NCBI GenBank assembly: GCA_009602735.1 | Contig: WELA01011341.1 | Location: 84,063 to 148,062, forward strand | DNA from: Mesotaenium endlicherianum | Lineage: Eukaryota > Streptophyta > Zygnematophyceae > Zygnematales > Mesotaeniaceae | Length of the DNA stretch: 64,000 bases | Reading direction: 5' to 3' | Shown: in pieces, positions 17,801-28,937 of the stretch | Position numbering within the stretch: the first letter of the stretch is position 1 | Layout: each line of letters opens with the position of its first letter | Made by a program: the position numbers and the translations under genes | Notes under the pieces: model-generated | Told to the model about the DNA's origin: nothing | The model's database searches: none | Seen by the model: only the letters and a program-made list of their open reading frames with translations

Positions 17801-18462
17801 AGCTGGTTGATATAGATCGGCGTAGGGAGAGGTTGGCAACTCACGACAAGGCTGCCTAGCTTGGGGGGCGGCAAGTAGGAACGCGAGGCACTGCGCTGAT
17901 GCGGCGCCATGCGGACGGCCACCACGGTGCGCCCCGCGTAGTCACGCGTGAGCCTAGGAATGCAATCGATGAGAGGCTGCGGGCGCGGTGCGCGAGCATG
18001 GGCCTGGAAGGTGCGCCATTGAGCCCGGGCGTCCCGCAGAGTGTCCTGAGGCACTGGGCGAGCCTGCGCGTGCGCCTTGCAAACACAGTGCATCTGCCAC
18101 CTGTCCCTCGCAGTACGGTTGTCGTGGTGCAAAGCTGCGTGAGCCAGCTCGTCCATGACCGAACGCTGCCGCAGGTAGGGGTGCGGGTCAAAGTACTCGC
18201 GCTGGCGCGCGCGCATGTAAGACTGCACGGGGACGGTGCAGGAGGACCGCTTGGAGCTGTCGGCCACCTGCCGAGGCCGGACGAGCTGGCGAGGGGCCAG
18301 CTGGACGCGCGGACGGGGTTGCACCTGCGGTGCCAGGTAGACGCGGGCCAGCTGCTGGCAACGCATGATCTCCTGCCGTGCGACCGCCGTATACGGGCTT
18401 GCTGCTGGTACGGGCCACCATCGGGTTAGGTGACCCGGACGGCGTCGTTGGCGATGTAGCAA
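17801..18462 (-). pseudogene. Element B polyprotein spacer upstream of methyltransferase
   Basis: An open minus-strand frame continuous with the methyltransferase domain. It is Arg/Gln/Ala-rich with blocks such as QREYFDPHPYLRQRS, HHDNRTARDRWQMHCVCKAHAQ and YAGRTVVAVRMAPHQRS. I do not recognise a domain. It may be a target-recognition or linker segment of the captured methyltransferase, which is inference from position only. Confidence 0.5.
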
Positions 18463-18620
18463 CGCGGGACTGCAGCGGTCCTGGCTAGTGGCGCCTGATA
18501 GATCGCATGGGCCGCATGTGTCGACGAGGAATGCGTGTCGTCAGGTGCGCCGCGGAAGGGAGGAGTTTCGCCTCAGTCACAAGTGTTGCGATATGGCTGT
18601 GTGACTGAACGAGGCTGCGC

Positions 18621-18775
18621 CTCACAAAGGGGCGTGAGCTTGCGAGTGGTGATCTCACGTGCGCTCCTCTCCACCTCGCAAAGGGGCGTGACCTTCAGCA
18701 CGCTCCTAATCGGCTCGCGAAGTGGAGTGAGCTCCCTTGCGCCCTTGAACGGCTAGCGAAGATGAGTGATCTCCC
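18621..18775. repeat. Imperfect short tandem repeat in element B
   Basis: Variants of CTCGCAAAGGGGCGTGA occur at 18622, 18675, 18714 and 18753. The last three steps are 53, 39 and 39 bp, and 39 bp equals 13 codons. On the minus strand they sit in the polyprotein spacer. Confidence 0.55.
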
Positions 18776-19033
18776 GGGCATCTCGGGCTAGCGGCGTAGT
18801 GCGTTGCGCCAGTCGCACCATAGGCCCTGTATGAGGAGACGGGCCGGTACGTAGCGGGCCGCGGATGCTGCTCTTGAGCTTTGGCCGTTGTGCTCGCTTT
18901 GGCTGTTGTGCTCGCAGGACGGAGGCAGGGGCAGGTGCCGTGGTGGAGGTGCTGGCCGAGGCGCAAACAGCTCTGCCGGTACCTAGGTTGTTGCCAACAA
19001 ACAAGTGCGTGACGTCACGGCACTTGTTGCTGG

Positions 19034-19581
19034 TCAAACAGTCATGCTGTACCGTGTGGCTGGGACCGGCTCCGCACTGATATGCATGCCCTGCCCTGAT
19101 GCGGCCTCATGCGAGACGTTGCTGAAGCCTGGAGGACCAGTCGACTGACGTTGGACGCGCGCTGTAGGCGTGGGTGGTGGTGGCTCCTCCAAGGGCTGTG
19201 CGACCGGCTCCTCTGCAGACTCTTGTGGCCAATCCTGCCACTCCTCCTCCTCAATGCTCTCCAATGACTCCTCGTCGGATTTGCCGAGGTAGGCCGCTTG
19301 CCTCATGGCCTTTTCCTCTGATACGGTAGTGCGGGGCCAGGAGTTGCCTTACCTGTGCGACGGTGCAGGTGATGGTGACTGGGAGGCCATGCGGTACTGC
19401 AAGGCGACTCCCACGGGGACGTCATGACAAACCCGAATGTCAGACCTCGCTGAAGTTCGCTCGAAGCGGCCTGCTGGGGCCAAGCCGCAGCTGCAGCTGC
19501 TGTCACTGCGTCGTGGGCAAGTGCTCTTGCAGTGAGGGCTGCGGTGGCGATGGAGTGAGCCTCAACAGCGTCAGCTGCCAT
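19034..19581 (-). pseudogene. Element B acidic and Ala-rich linker
   Basis: Two adjacent frames: an Ala-rich piece (AHDAVTAAAAAAWPQQAA) in the protease frame at 19303-19581, and an acidic piece (KSDEESLESIEEEEWQDWPQ) in another frame at 19034-19306. It joins protease to the methyltransferase part and has no recognised domain. The frame change suggests decay. Confidence 0.45.
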
Positions 19582-20345
19582 CTAATGCATCTTTGCCTTA
19601 TGGGCTGCAACAATCCTCACTGTCTCCCTAGCCAGGGCGGCCAGCAAATCAGCCTGCTCCTGTGGCATGAGGTGAAGCTCCGCACCGGGCAGCTTGGGCT
19701 CCTTGTCCTGTGGCTTGAGCAAGTTGGCTCCCACGGAGACCTCCTCCTCCTTGGACCCCCCCTTATTGGTCTGAACAACGAGCCGGCCATCGTCCAGCGC
19801 CATGAAGCCGTAGAGGGTGGACACAGCTAGGCGGCGATCCACAATGTTGAGCGGCAGCGATGCCGTGCGGGTCCCTCCTGACTGCCAGTTAAGCTGATAG
19901 GAGACTCGCTCCATCGAGTTGTCCACTGCGGCGCCCATGGGGAAGAGAACGCTCTGCTCCAGTAGCACGTCGAAGGTCTTCAACCGAGTGACCAACGCGT
20001 GCCGATGGATGGTCGTCTCGTCCCGCGTGCCCGACCGAAAGGTGAAGCGCAGTGCCAGGCTCGTGTGCCCGGTCACGGACTCGGACGTGCCTACCGCGGT
20101 GTTGATGCGCGTGGGCAAGTCCTACAGGTCGGCCTGAGAGACCCAGAGCTGACCGAAGTAGCGGAGGCTGATGAGGACCGGCTGCGCGCCAGTGTTGAAC
20201 ATGATGCGCTGCGGGGCCTGAGTGTTGATCAGCAAAACGCCCTGTGAATCATCCAAAAACGCGGCGTTAGGCGTGCTGATCATCCTGCACGCATGTGCAA
20301 GTCGTGCGGGTGCAGTGAGCACCGCAGCTGCGGCGTCAAGCACCG
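19582..20345 (-). pseudogene. pol: Element B retropepsin-like protease
   Basis: The motif RIMFNTGAQPVLIS stands where retropepsins have D[ST]GA. The catalytic Asp is Asn here (AAC), a change that fits a CpG-to-CpA mutation. It continues TSLALRFTFRSGT, FDVLLEQSVLFPMGAAVDN and ERVSYQLNW, then a Lys/Glu linker. A TAG interrupts it near 20122. It is in frame with the methyltransferase and RT downstream. Confidence 0.7.
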
Positions 20346-20689
20346 GCCTGCCGTCGGCCGTGCGTGGACCAGCTTTCCAGGACTACAGCACCAGCTATGT
20401 TTCCTGGCGCGTGGCTTCTATCGAAATGCCCAACTCCGCGAAGGAGACCGCCGGCGTGCGGTGCAAAGGCAACGAGATGACCTCGGCGCTGAGCTGCACC
20501 GTCGTCATTGGCGAGGCCAGCGCGTGGGGCCCGGCCGCCGCTGGTGCTGCTGGCGTCTCTAGCACGCGGAACAAGCGGGGCAGACGCAGCACCTCCTCCG
20601 TGCGGCGTCCCTGGTCAGGCTCGGCGCCCTTCTGCGCTACCGCTGGTCGCCCGGCGGCTGCCACTAGGGTGCGCTTGTTGCGTGCGCTA

Positions 20690-21310
20690 CCGGCTGCCGT
20701 ACAGCCGCCAAGTGGCAGCGTGCATGCGCAACAGGCCAGCACGGAGGCTGGCACAGCCGCGATGGCTGTCGCAACTGCTGACGTAGGCGTAGCGGCCGCT
20801 GGCGCAACTGCAGAAGATTGGCGCAACTGGCGCCGGCACAGCTGAGGGCGCTGGCGAGACGGCAAACGCCTCCGCTGGCGCAGCTGCTAATGCAGGCACA
20901 ACTGCTGCTTGCGCAGCCGTGTGCGCTGGCGCAGCCGCTGAAGTCGTAACGGAGGTTGATGCCGCCTTTGGTGCCAGCGTCCCAGTCGCTAGCGAAATCG
21001 CCGGTGCTAGCGCCGCTGCTGGCGTCACTGTAGATGTCGGTGCAACTGCAAGCGCAGGTGCAACGAACGCTGGCGCAGCTGGCGGTGCCGGCGCAGCTGC
21101 TGGCGCATGCGTAGCAGCTGCTGGCATAATTGCTGGCGCTGGCGTGGCTTCTGGCGCGTGTGCAGACGCTGGCGCACTCGCAGACGCAGGCACAAGCGCT
21201 GCTGGCGTAGGAAATGCGCAACAGCCGAACGCGCAGCGGCCGGCGCTTGCGCAGCTGCGCAAACAATTGCAGCAGCTAGCGCGGGCTCGGCAGCTGGGAG
21301 GGCGCCATGT
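20690..21310. repeat. GCTGGCGCA-type degenerate repeat, Ala/Pro-rich
   Basis: Dozens of imperfect GCTGGCGCA and GCAGCTG units in tandem. On the minus strand one frame reads as an alanine/proline-rich linker (for example APAPAAAPA, VAPALAVAPT). Such low-complexity spacers often join gag and protease. Because the units tolerate all frames, coding status is unclear. Confidence 0.7.
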
Positions 21311-22590
21311 TGCGTCTTCTGGACGCTCCTGGATCCAAGGGGTCAAGTCGTCAGACTGGCGTTGACATCGACGTTGGCTGCCTCGAGCAAAGCTTGTAGC
21401 GCCCTCCCCCTGATGCATACGCTCGTCGGGGCCCAAGCAGCGCAGGATGCGCTGTCGCCGGGATTTTGTGTGCAGCCAGGGTTTAAGTCCTGGCTGTGCA
21501 CAGCCGTGCGTGCGCCGTTGAAACCCTGAACGGCGATCTGGCTGCACAACGCAGTCGGGGTTGCCCCCCCGTGACTGAAGATGGTGGTCGTGGCCGTCAG
21601 ATCCTCGCTGACTGTGCCGGGCTGTGCGCACGCGCCAAGTGTCGATGCGTGTGCGCGGCTGTCATGCGCCTTGGCTGCTGCGACTGCGGAGCTGCTGTGG
21701 GGCTGCTGGCTGCGCAGCGAGCCTTGCAGCACGGTCTACAATGTGCGTGCGAGCACGGACGTGCTGATGCCAGCGAGAGATGCCTCGCCTGTTGTGCGCG
21801 CGCCAAGTGGCGGCGCCTGCTGGAACCTGCTGACTGCAGCGGCCAGCAGGGAGCGGCTGTCTCGGCGTCGCCGACCTGTGTGCAGATCGTACCATGCGTA
21901 CAGCGAGGGGCACTGCAACTGTGCTAGCTGCAGCTGTGCGCGCCGCTTGGTTGGCTTGCTCTGGCGTGCCAGCTGTTGCTGCGCAGGCTGAGGGAAAGCC
22001 TGCTGGCGACAGCAGGACAAGGCAGGCCAAAGGCTTTGTCAGAGCCTGCGCTGACGCGGCTGACGTGCGTGCGGACCCGTCTGCGGGCGTGCCTGCGCAG
22101 AAAGATGGAGTAGCCACACAGGCCTACAGCCTGCCGTCTGGCAGCTTGTCAGGGCGTGCGCTGTTGCTGTTGACAGATGTCAGCGCGGTGTGCAAGGGCT
22201 GGCAGGGCCATTTGAGTGGGCGCTTGTAGCTTCGGTCGTGGGCGCTACGTTGTCGAGCGGACCTGCGCGAGGTTGCACCGCTGTTGCTGAGCCAGGTGTC
22301 GGCGTCTGGGACTGCCGTGTGTTGGCAATGGGCGAGTGCGCAGAGCCTGCGCAGACGCCAGCCGTCGGCACTGTGGCATCGAACAACAAAACGTGTGCGA
22401 AGAGCGCTTCGCACGCGTCGTAGCTATCGGCGGCGAAGAGGCCACGGAGCCTCGCAATCTTCGCGGTGGCCTCCACGAGGGCATCACAGACATCGTCGAA
22501 GCTGCAATAGTCGGCTCCGGGGGTCAGCACAGCGTTTGTCGTAGCCGTAGCTGCCGTCATCGCAGGGCATCCACCCGGGCGGGGGGTTGC
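21311..22590 (-). pseudogene. gag: Element B gag distal part, degenerate
   Basis: Minus-strand frames carry pieces such as DYCSFDDVCDALVEATAKIARLRGLFAADSY (split over 22500-22400) and further Ala-rich sequence, with several stops. By position it follows the gag zinc-knuckle region at 31400 once A2 is removed. I cannot assign a firm domain. Confidence 0.4.
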
Positions 22591-23300
22591 TGTAATGAAT
22601 CAGTATATTGGTTGATAAAATATTCATTTAAATAATAATAGTTAAATATGTTCAGCCTGCTGAACTTTAGTTCATATTGAGTCTGCTGGATATAAAATAA
22701 TCAGTGAAATGACTCAGCCGGGGGCAGCAGGCTGAAGTCAACTTAGGTCATCTTGCTGACACATTCTTTGACAGCCAGCTGACTTCCGTACTTGGTAGCA
22801 GCGAACTGCCTACAAATGCATCTAAGTGTGGTATGCTAGATGAATGGCCAGATGACATGCTTAGGATGGATGGCAATTCGGGATGATGGGAGATGGGGGT
22901 GGATTTGGTTAACCGAGGTGCTACCAACGTGGTTAACTCCCGGGTAGGCGGTGCCATCGCACTGGCCGTTGAACAGTAAACTCATTCCATGTACATAGGC
23001 TAAGCCTTGCTCTCAAGTTTGGCATTCGGAAACGAGGCCAACTCTCTGGTACAGCTTACTGAGAGACATCTGAATCCAAGGCGAGAAGCCATTGATATGC
23101 ATTGTCTCCTAGCCTTGCTTATGTGTGAAATTACTGATTGCATAATTGATGCTAGTTTACTTCCATTTGACTTACAAGTATTGTCCACTGCTAGTGTGTT
23201 GTCTTTCGTTGTTTAATTAATCAACAGAAAATACCATAAAGATTACTTGCTGATATAAAGATCTTTATTATTCGCTTTCTTAATAAGTCGATTCATTTTA
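22591..23300 (+). repeat. A2 5' LTR (710 bp)
   Basis: TGTAATGAATC to GATTCATTTTA; the terminal CA has become TA. It retains the ATAAAGATCTTTAT palindrome near the 3' end. The primer-binding site TGGTATCGGAGC follows at 23302-23313. Confidence 0.9.
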
Positions 23301-23301
23301 A

Positions 23302-23313
23302 TGGTATCGGAGC
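23302..23313 (+). promoter_or_regulatory. A2 primer-binding site
   Basis: TGGTATCGGAGC, identical to A1, one base after the LTR. Confidence 0.85.
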
Positions 23314-23373
23314 AGTTATCACAATCTTCTTTGTATTGTAAGGACAAGGTGTCAAACTAGCAACTCCCGAGAC

Positions 23374-24804
23374 ATGGAGAACCAGGATGACGAGAATGTC
23401 AAAAACCAGGCGGAAAACCATGTAGCGGGAACCCGTACCTATTCAGAAGCAGTGGCAGATACTGCAGCTAGAGAGGCTGTAGATGAGGCAGCTGCTATTG
23501 CCGCAGTCGCAACACAGCAGGCTGAGGAGGATAGAGCCACAATTGAAGTTGAACAATTAGCAAAGGTTGCTGAAGATACAGAAAAGAGGGAAGGACAGCC
23601 AGCGGACGACCGCACTGTCGAAGAACTTATGGCATCAAGGGCCAATATTCTGAACCCACTTCCTGCCGTACAACTCAATGTGCCCCTAGGTCAAATTCGT
23701 GACCGGCTGAATGCGGCAGGAATTGCTGCCGCAGGAGCGAGAGGGACTGTTGAGGACACTACTCAGCCAGTTGATGCCGCTGCTACTGCTCTATTTTATA
23801 GACTCCCACCTCGGAATGTGGATCTGGGAGCATTGTTCGTGAAAATGCAATCGCAAATGGCGAGCATGTATCAGTCCCAATAGGAGGACAAAAGAATCAT
23901 AATGTCTCTACTGCGAGACCGAGACCAACTGGGTTCTCAAACCACGGGTGGTGGTGGCAGAGGGCCCAATAAGCCCAAGCCAAAACCTTCCCAGGATTAT
24001 GATCCTGAGGGCAACAAAAAGTATTACCTGATCAAGTTTCTCGCTGATGTTGAGCAGAGGCTGGAGAACTACCCAGGACAGTAAGATCACGAGAAGGTCA
24101 GGCACACTGGTGCTCTACTGAAAGGCAGCGCAGCAGACTGGTGGAAAGGAGAGCGTAAGGCTCAACAACTCGGTGACCCTACTTGGGTAGAGTTTGTCGA
24201 GAAACTGCATGAGACGTTTGATGTGATCAATCAGCAGGAAAAAGCTATCTATGCGATGATCTCCTTGACACTGAAGCAGACCACTTCAATTGCAAGGTCT
24301 GCTCAAAAGTTCCAGGAGAAGATGATGAAGCAGCCAGACTTGCCAGAGCGGTATAGGATAGCATACTTCAGGTATGGCTTGAAATCCAAAGTCTCTGGTC
24401 ATTTTGCTGAAAAGAAGTATGAGAAACTGGCTGACTTGATACAGGATGCTGATGCCTGGGATCAGCAGCAGTTCAATCACAAGCGCCAGAGTAATGCTTT
24501 GGTGTCTAAGGTTGTCAAAAAGCCCCACGGTTTCTACAATGCAATTGAAGAAGACCAGGCTGAGGATGATCAGGGTGATGAATATGGGTATGAGTACAAT
24601 GCTATGCAGTCTAGAAGAAGAGGTGGTTTCTCTCGAGGCGGCTATGGAAGAGGTGGTGGTAGGACTAAGCCGAGACCAGCCTCAGCAAAATCGATTTGCT
24701 TCCATTGTCAGCAGCCAGGTCACTTCAGAGTGCAGTGTCCACACAAGCACCTTCCAAAGGTCGAGAGAAAAGACCAGCTTTTAAAAGACAGCAACTGTCA
24801 GTAA
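23374..24804 (+). pseudogene. gag: A2 gag
   Basis: Same domains as A1 gag: Ala/Glu-rich start, capsid core, RGGFSRGGYGRGGG stretch and zinc knuckle [14 protein letters not shown]. The upstream start codon used in A1 is ATT here, so the first usable ATG is 23374. There are two in-frame stops (TAG 23881, TAA about 24082) and a 9-nt deletion removing Leu-Tyr-Trp after SAADWW. Otherwise one frame runs to TAA 24804. The intact zinc-knuckle region shows that the N-linked breaks in A1 are not family features. Confidence 0.88.
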
Positions 24805-24818
24805 TCCACTCTACTGAC
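24780..24818 (+). promoter_or_regulatory. A2 gag-pol -1 ribosomal frameshift signal
   Basis: TTTAAAA at 24780-24786 in the gag register, 10-nt spacer, then stem GTCAGTA (24797-24803) and TACTGAC (24812-24818) with an 8-nt loop. The pol frame (codons at positions divisible by three) joins exactly at TTT AAA AGA, giving FKRQQ. Confidence 0.78.
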
Positions 24819-27800
24819 TGTGAGGATGCTAGAGATAGTGAGTCGTCACTAGCTGCCCTCGTAGCAGGTATTATGGGTCCTGCTGAACTGGATTCACTAT
24901 GCATGCCTGGCAACCAGATAAAGGAGACCATCAGCAATATAGATCTCCAAAGAGTGCACACTCTGGATGATCTTGTTCCACCTAACGTCCAACATTTCTT
25001 TGCTAAGTCAGGAGAACAATGCGAAAGTCAGGAAAAGACAGTCCCCCCTATCCTACTGCATTGCATGATTGCAGGTAGGAAGGTGAGGGCATTTGTTGAC
25101 GGAGGGGCGTCACATACTTTCATCCATAAGGACTTAGTTAAGCGGCTAAGGCTGCCTACTGTCACCCAAGCGAATAGAAAAATATTCCTTGGAGATGCCT
25201 CAAGTATCCCGAGAGGAATTGTAACCAAGCCTATTGAGGTCCAGTTAGGTTTTGGCGTTGCAATTCTAATTGAAACGCTTACATTTGAGGTACTCAACAT
25301 TGGCTTTTATGATCCATTGCTAGGAAGGTCCTGGCTGAATAGACATGAAGCTGAAGTGTGTTGGAGCAGAGGTACAGTTAAAGTGAGAGGAGCCAATAAT
25401 GGGCAGAGTAATTTGGCACCCACCATTGCTCTTGCTCTTGTCTTGTATGGATGGCAAATGAAGGAAAAGAAGAGGCTTCCAGGACGATACAAATTGCTAA
25501 ATGCAATGGAGTTCATCGACAGCTGGAACCAGAAGGAAGACAGAATGTTCTGTCTGCTGCTAAGAGAGTTACCTCCTCAACCTGAAGAAGTGGTTGAGAA
25601 AAAGGTAAGCCCTCCGGAGCACCCTACTGCTGCAAAAATTGTTGCTCAGTACACTGATGTTTTCAATATGTCTCCAAGACTACCTCCTAAGAGGGAAGTG
25701 GATCACAGGATTGACTTATTACCTGGAAGTCAGCCACCCTGGCAACGCACTTATGGCCTGTCTTATGTGGAGAGCGAAGAGTTGAAAACACAAATTGCAG
25801 AGCTTGAGGAGAATGGTTACATTTTCCCCGGTAAATCACCTTATGGCGCACCCATCCTCTTTGTTAAGAAAAAGAATGGGAGTATGCGGATGTGTGTTCA
25901 TTACAGAGCTCTTAATAGAATTACAGTAAAGAACAAGTATGCTTTATTTAGAATCGAGGACTTGCTTGATATCCTGTCTGGTGCTAAAGTGTTCAGTAAG
26001 ATAGATCTCAAGAGTGGTTATCATCAAATCAGAATTGCTGAGGGAGATGAACACAAGACTGCCTTTTGACCACGTTATGGACACTATGAGTTCAATGTGA
26101 TGCCATTCGGACTGAACAATGCTCCTGCAACCTTCATGGGTGCTATGAATGACATTTTCAGACCTTACCTGGATAAGTTTGTGCAAGTCTTCCTGGATGA
26201 TAGTTTAATTTCTTTAAGGATGAAGCTCAGCATGCTGAACACTTACAGACAGTCATGGACACTCTGAGAAGGAACAAGTTGTATGCTAAAATGAGCAAGT
26301 GTGATTTCTTCAAAGAAAGTATTGAATTTCTAGGCCATGTTGTCAGCAAAGAGGGCATCAGTGTGGATCCTAAGAAGGTCCAGATCGTAAGGGACTGGAC
26401 TATACCACAATCCGTCTCCGAAATTAGATCCTTCCTTGGATTGGCTAACTACTATAGAAGATTTATTGAGAATTATTCTACAAAGGCTAGTATACTGATT
26501 GACCTTATCAAGAAAGACATAGGGTATGTGTGGGGGGAAGAGGAGCAGGCTGCCTTCCAGACTCTTAAAGATGCTCTTTTATCTGCCCCAGTGCTAGCCG
26601 TGTATGACCCCAGCAAACCTGTGCAAGTGGTTAGTGATGCCTCTGAATTTGCCATGGGTGCTATTTTGTTGCAGCCTGCTGACAAAACCACAAAGGATAG
26701 TAAGGTAAAGCAGGAGTGGCATCCTGTGTTGTATGAGTCTATGAAATTTAATCCAGCTAAGATTATTTACTCTGTGCATGATAAAGAGCTGCTAGCAATC
26801 ATTCATGTGCTCAAACAGTGGAGAGCATACTTACATAGTAAAGCGTTTAAGGTGATTACAGATCATCTAGCTCTGACTCACTTTCGGAAGAAGTCCAAGC
26901 TGTCGAGGAGGGAGAATCGCTGGAGCCAGATGCTGGAGCAGTTTCAAGTCCAGATGGACTACAAACCAGAGAAGTTGAATCCTGCTCATGCACTCTTTAG
27001 AAGACCTGACTTGCAAAAAAGGAACTTTAGTCAGCATGCTGTAGATAAAGTCCTGTGTGCACTCACTTCACTAAAGGTGAAAAAGTCCTTCCTATAACAA
27101 CTTAGGAAAGCCTACCTTTCTGACCCAACATTTGAGCCCAGCCCCACTGATGGTGTGTGTCCTGCTACTGCACTTGGGTATAGACTTAATGGTGGGGTCT
27201 GGGTAACTGAAACCACTTCAGGCAGGCTGAAGCTGGTCATTCCTAATAACTTGGAAATAAGGTCCCTTTTACTGAGTCAAGCACATGACAGTTTACTGGG
27301 TGGGCATTTGGGGCAGGCCAAAACTGTTGGCAAACTGGCAAAACATTATCATTGGGAGGGATTACCTCGGGAGGTCTTGAAATATATTAAGTCCTGTGAC
27401 CAGTGCCAAAGGAATCAGTCTAGGCACACACCACCGGGGGGCCTCTTACAACCGCTGCCCATCCCAGCTGGCCGCTGGGAGACAATATCCATGGACAGGG
27501 TGGTAACACTACCAAGAACTGCCAATGGGCATGATTCGATACTGGTAGTAGTGGATAAATTGATAAAAATGGTCATCTTCATCCCCACAACTGTCAAAGC
27601 AACTGCACTCAAAACAGCGAGACAGTTCTACAACCATGTAGTATGCCAACATGGGCTACCCTCTAACATCATCTCAGACAGAGACTCAAAATTTACCTCT
27701 CAGTTCTGGAGAGCTTTAATGGGGTTAATGGGAGTCAAGCAGCTGCTCAGCACAGCAAACCACCCTCAGACTGATGGGCAGACTGAAAGAACTAACCAAG

Positions 27801-28657
27801 TTCTGCAAGAGGTACTGAGAGCCTATATTAACCAAAAACAAGATAATTGGGATGACCTGTTACCTCAAATCCAGTTTGCGGTCAACAGTGCGGTGCACGC
27901 GTCAACGGGCAAGACTCCTTTTGAACTCAGCCTGGGTAGAGTCCCTAAGTCTCCTTCAGATGCACTGGGGGAGTCTTTAACTCACCCTGAAGAGATTGGC
28001 AATCCGGTCTCCCTCCAGTTAACACAGGAGTTTGCTGAGACCCTGTCAGAAGTCCAACAGAACCTGCACAAAGCCCAGGCAAACCAACAAGAATACACTA
28101 ATCAGCACCGTCGAGAACTGATATTTTCTAAGGGCGATTTGGTCAAACTGCATTCTCAGCACCTGTACCTACCCGGTGTGGTCAAGAAAAAGCTTGATCC
28201 TGTCTGGGTCGGTCCATATTCGGTGGTGCGCCGTGTCGGTCAGAATGCTTACAAACTGAACATGTCAGCAGAATATAAGGGTCACCCGGTCTTTAATGTC
28301 TCCTTCCTGGAACCATACATCAAAGGTGACACATTGTTCACCGGTCGGTAACCTGTCCAACCGGGACCGGTCCCCGCTGTCCGGGATGGTGATCCTGAGG
28401 AATATGAGGTGGAGGAGATTTTAGACGCTCGCTTTGTCCGTCGATCATCTAATTATGTCATGAAGTACCTGGTCAGATGGAAGGGTTACGACGCCTCTGG
28501 GGACACTTGGGGATTTAAAGACCAGCTGACCAACGCCAAAGGGGCGTTGAAACGGTTCCACCTTCGGGCGGCTGGCACCCCTCCCTATCTGTCATTTCAG
28601 TGGCCATGGACAGGTGACAAGAGAACCTGTCTCCGTATAAGTCGGAGGGGAATGTGA
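24780..28657 (+). pseudogene. pol: A2 pol
   Basis: In order: protease with [14 protein letters not shown] and the full second half missing from A1; RT with CVHYRALN (His for Asp), [12 protein letters not shown] and a DDS catalytic region; RNase H; integrase with ISDRDSKF and QTDGQTERTNQ; chromodomain (YEVEEILDARF, MKYLVRWKGYDASG). Defects: TGA at 26067, a one-base deletion near 26205 in the RT catalytic box, TAA at 27095 and TAA at 28349. The chromodomain frame runs past the A1 stop to 28657. Protein similarity to A1 in the integrase is over 90% by eye. Confidence 0.87.
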
Positions 28658-28706
28658 CAGTTAGTGACAGGTAGTGACAGTTGTGACAGGCAGCCCACCT
28701 TTAAAA

Positions 28707-28721
28707 TTAAGTTGGAGGAAG
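28707..28721 (+). promoter_or_regulatory. A2 internal polypurine-like motif
   Basis: TTAAGTTGGAGGAAG directly precedes TGTGTTCCG, which aligns with TGTGATAAC in A3. This resembles a polypurine tract plus LTR start. The following 200 nt align with the A3 spacer, including CGGGATCAGCC and CACACTCAA. Confidence 0.55.
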
Positions 28722-28937
28722 TGTGTTCCGTTTCGGGATCAGCCAGGCAAATTTAATAACCATTCTACACACTCAACCTGCGCCCATACTCACTTTTTCT
28801 CTTTAACTCACTTCTCTCTTATACTCACTCACACACTCACACAAGGTACTACACACTAGGAACTCTCCCTATCACGTTCTTCTTAACCACGGGCACTCAG
28901 TAGCGGCAGAGTATCATGATGTTTATGATTGAGCAGG

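Noticed and set aside
20919-21529. Plus-strand Ala/Gly-rich frames
   Set aside because: The low-complexity GCTGGCGCA array is open in most frames on both strands.
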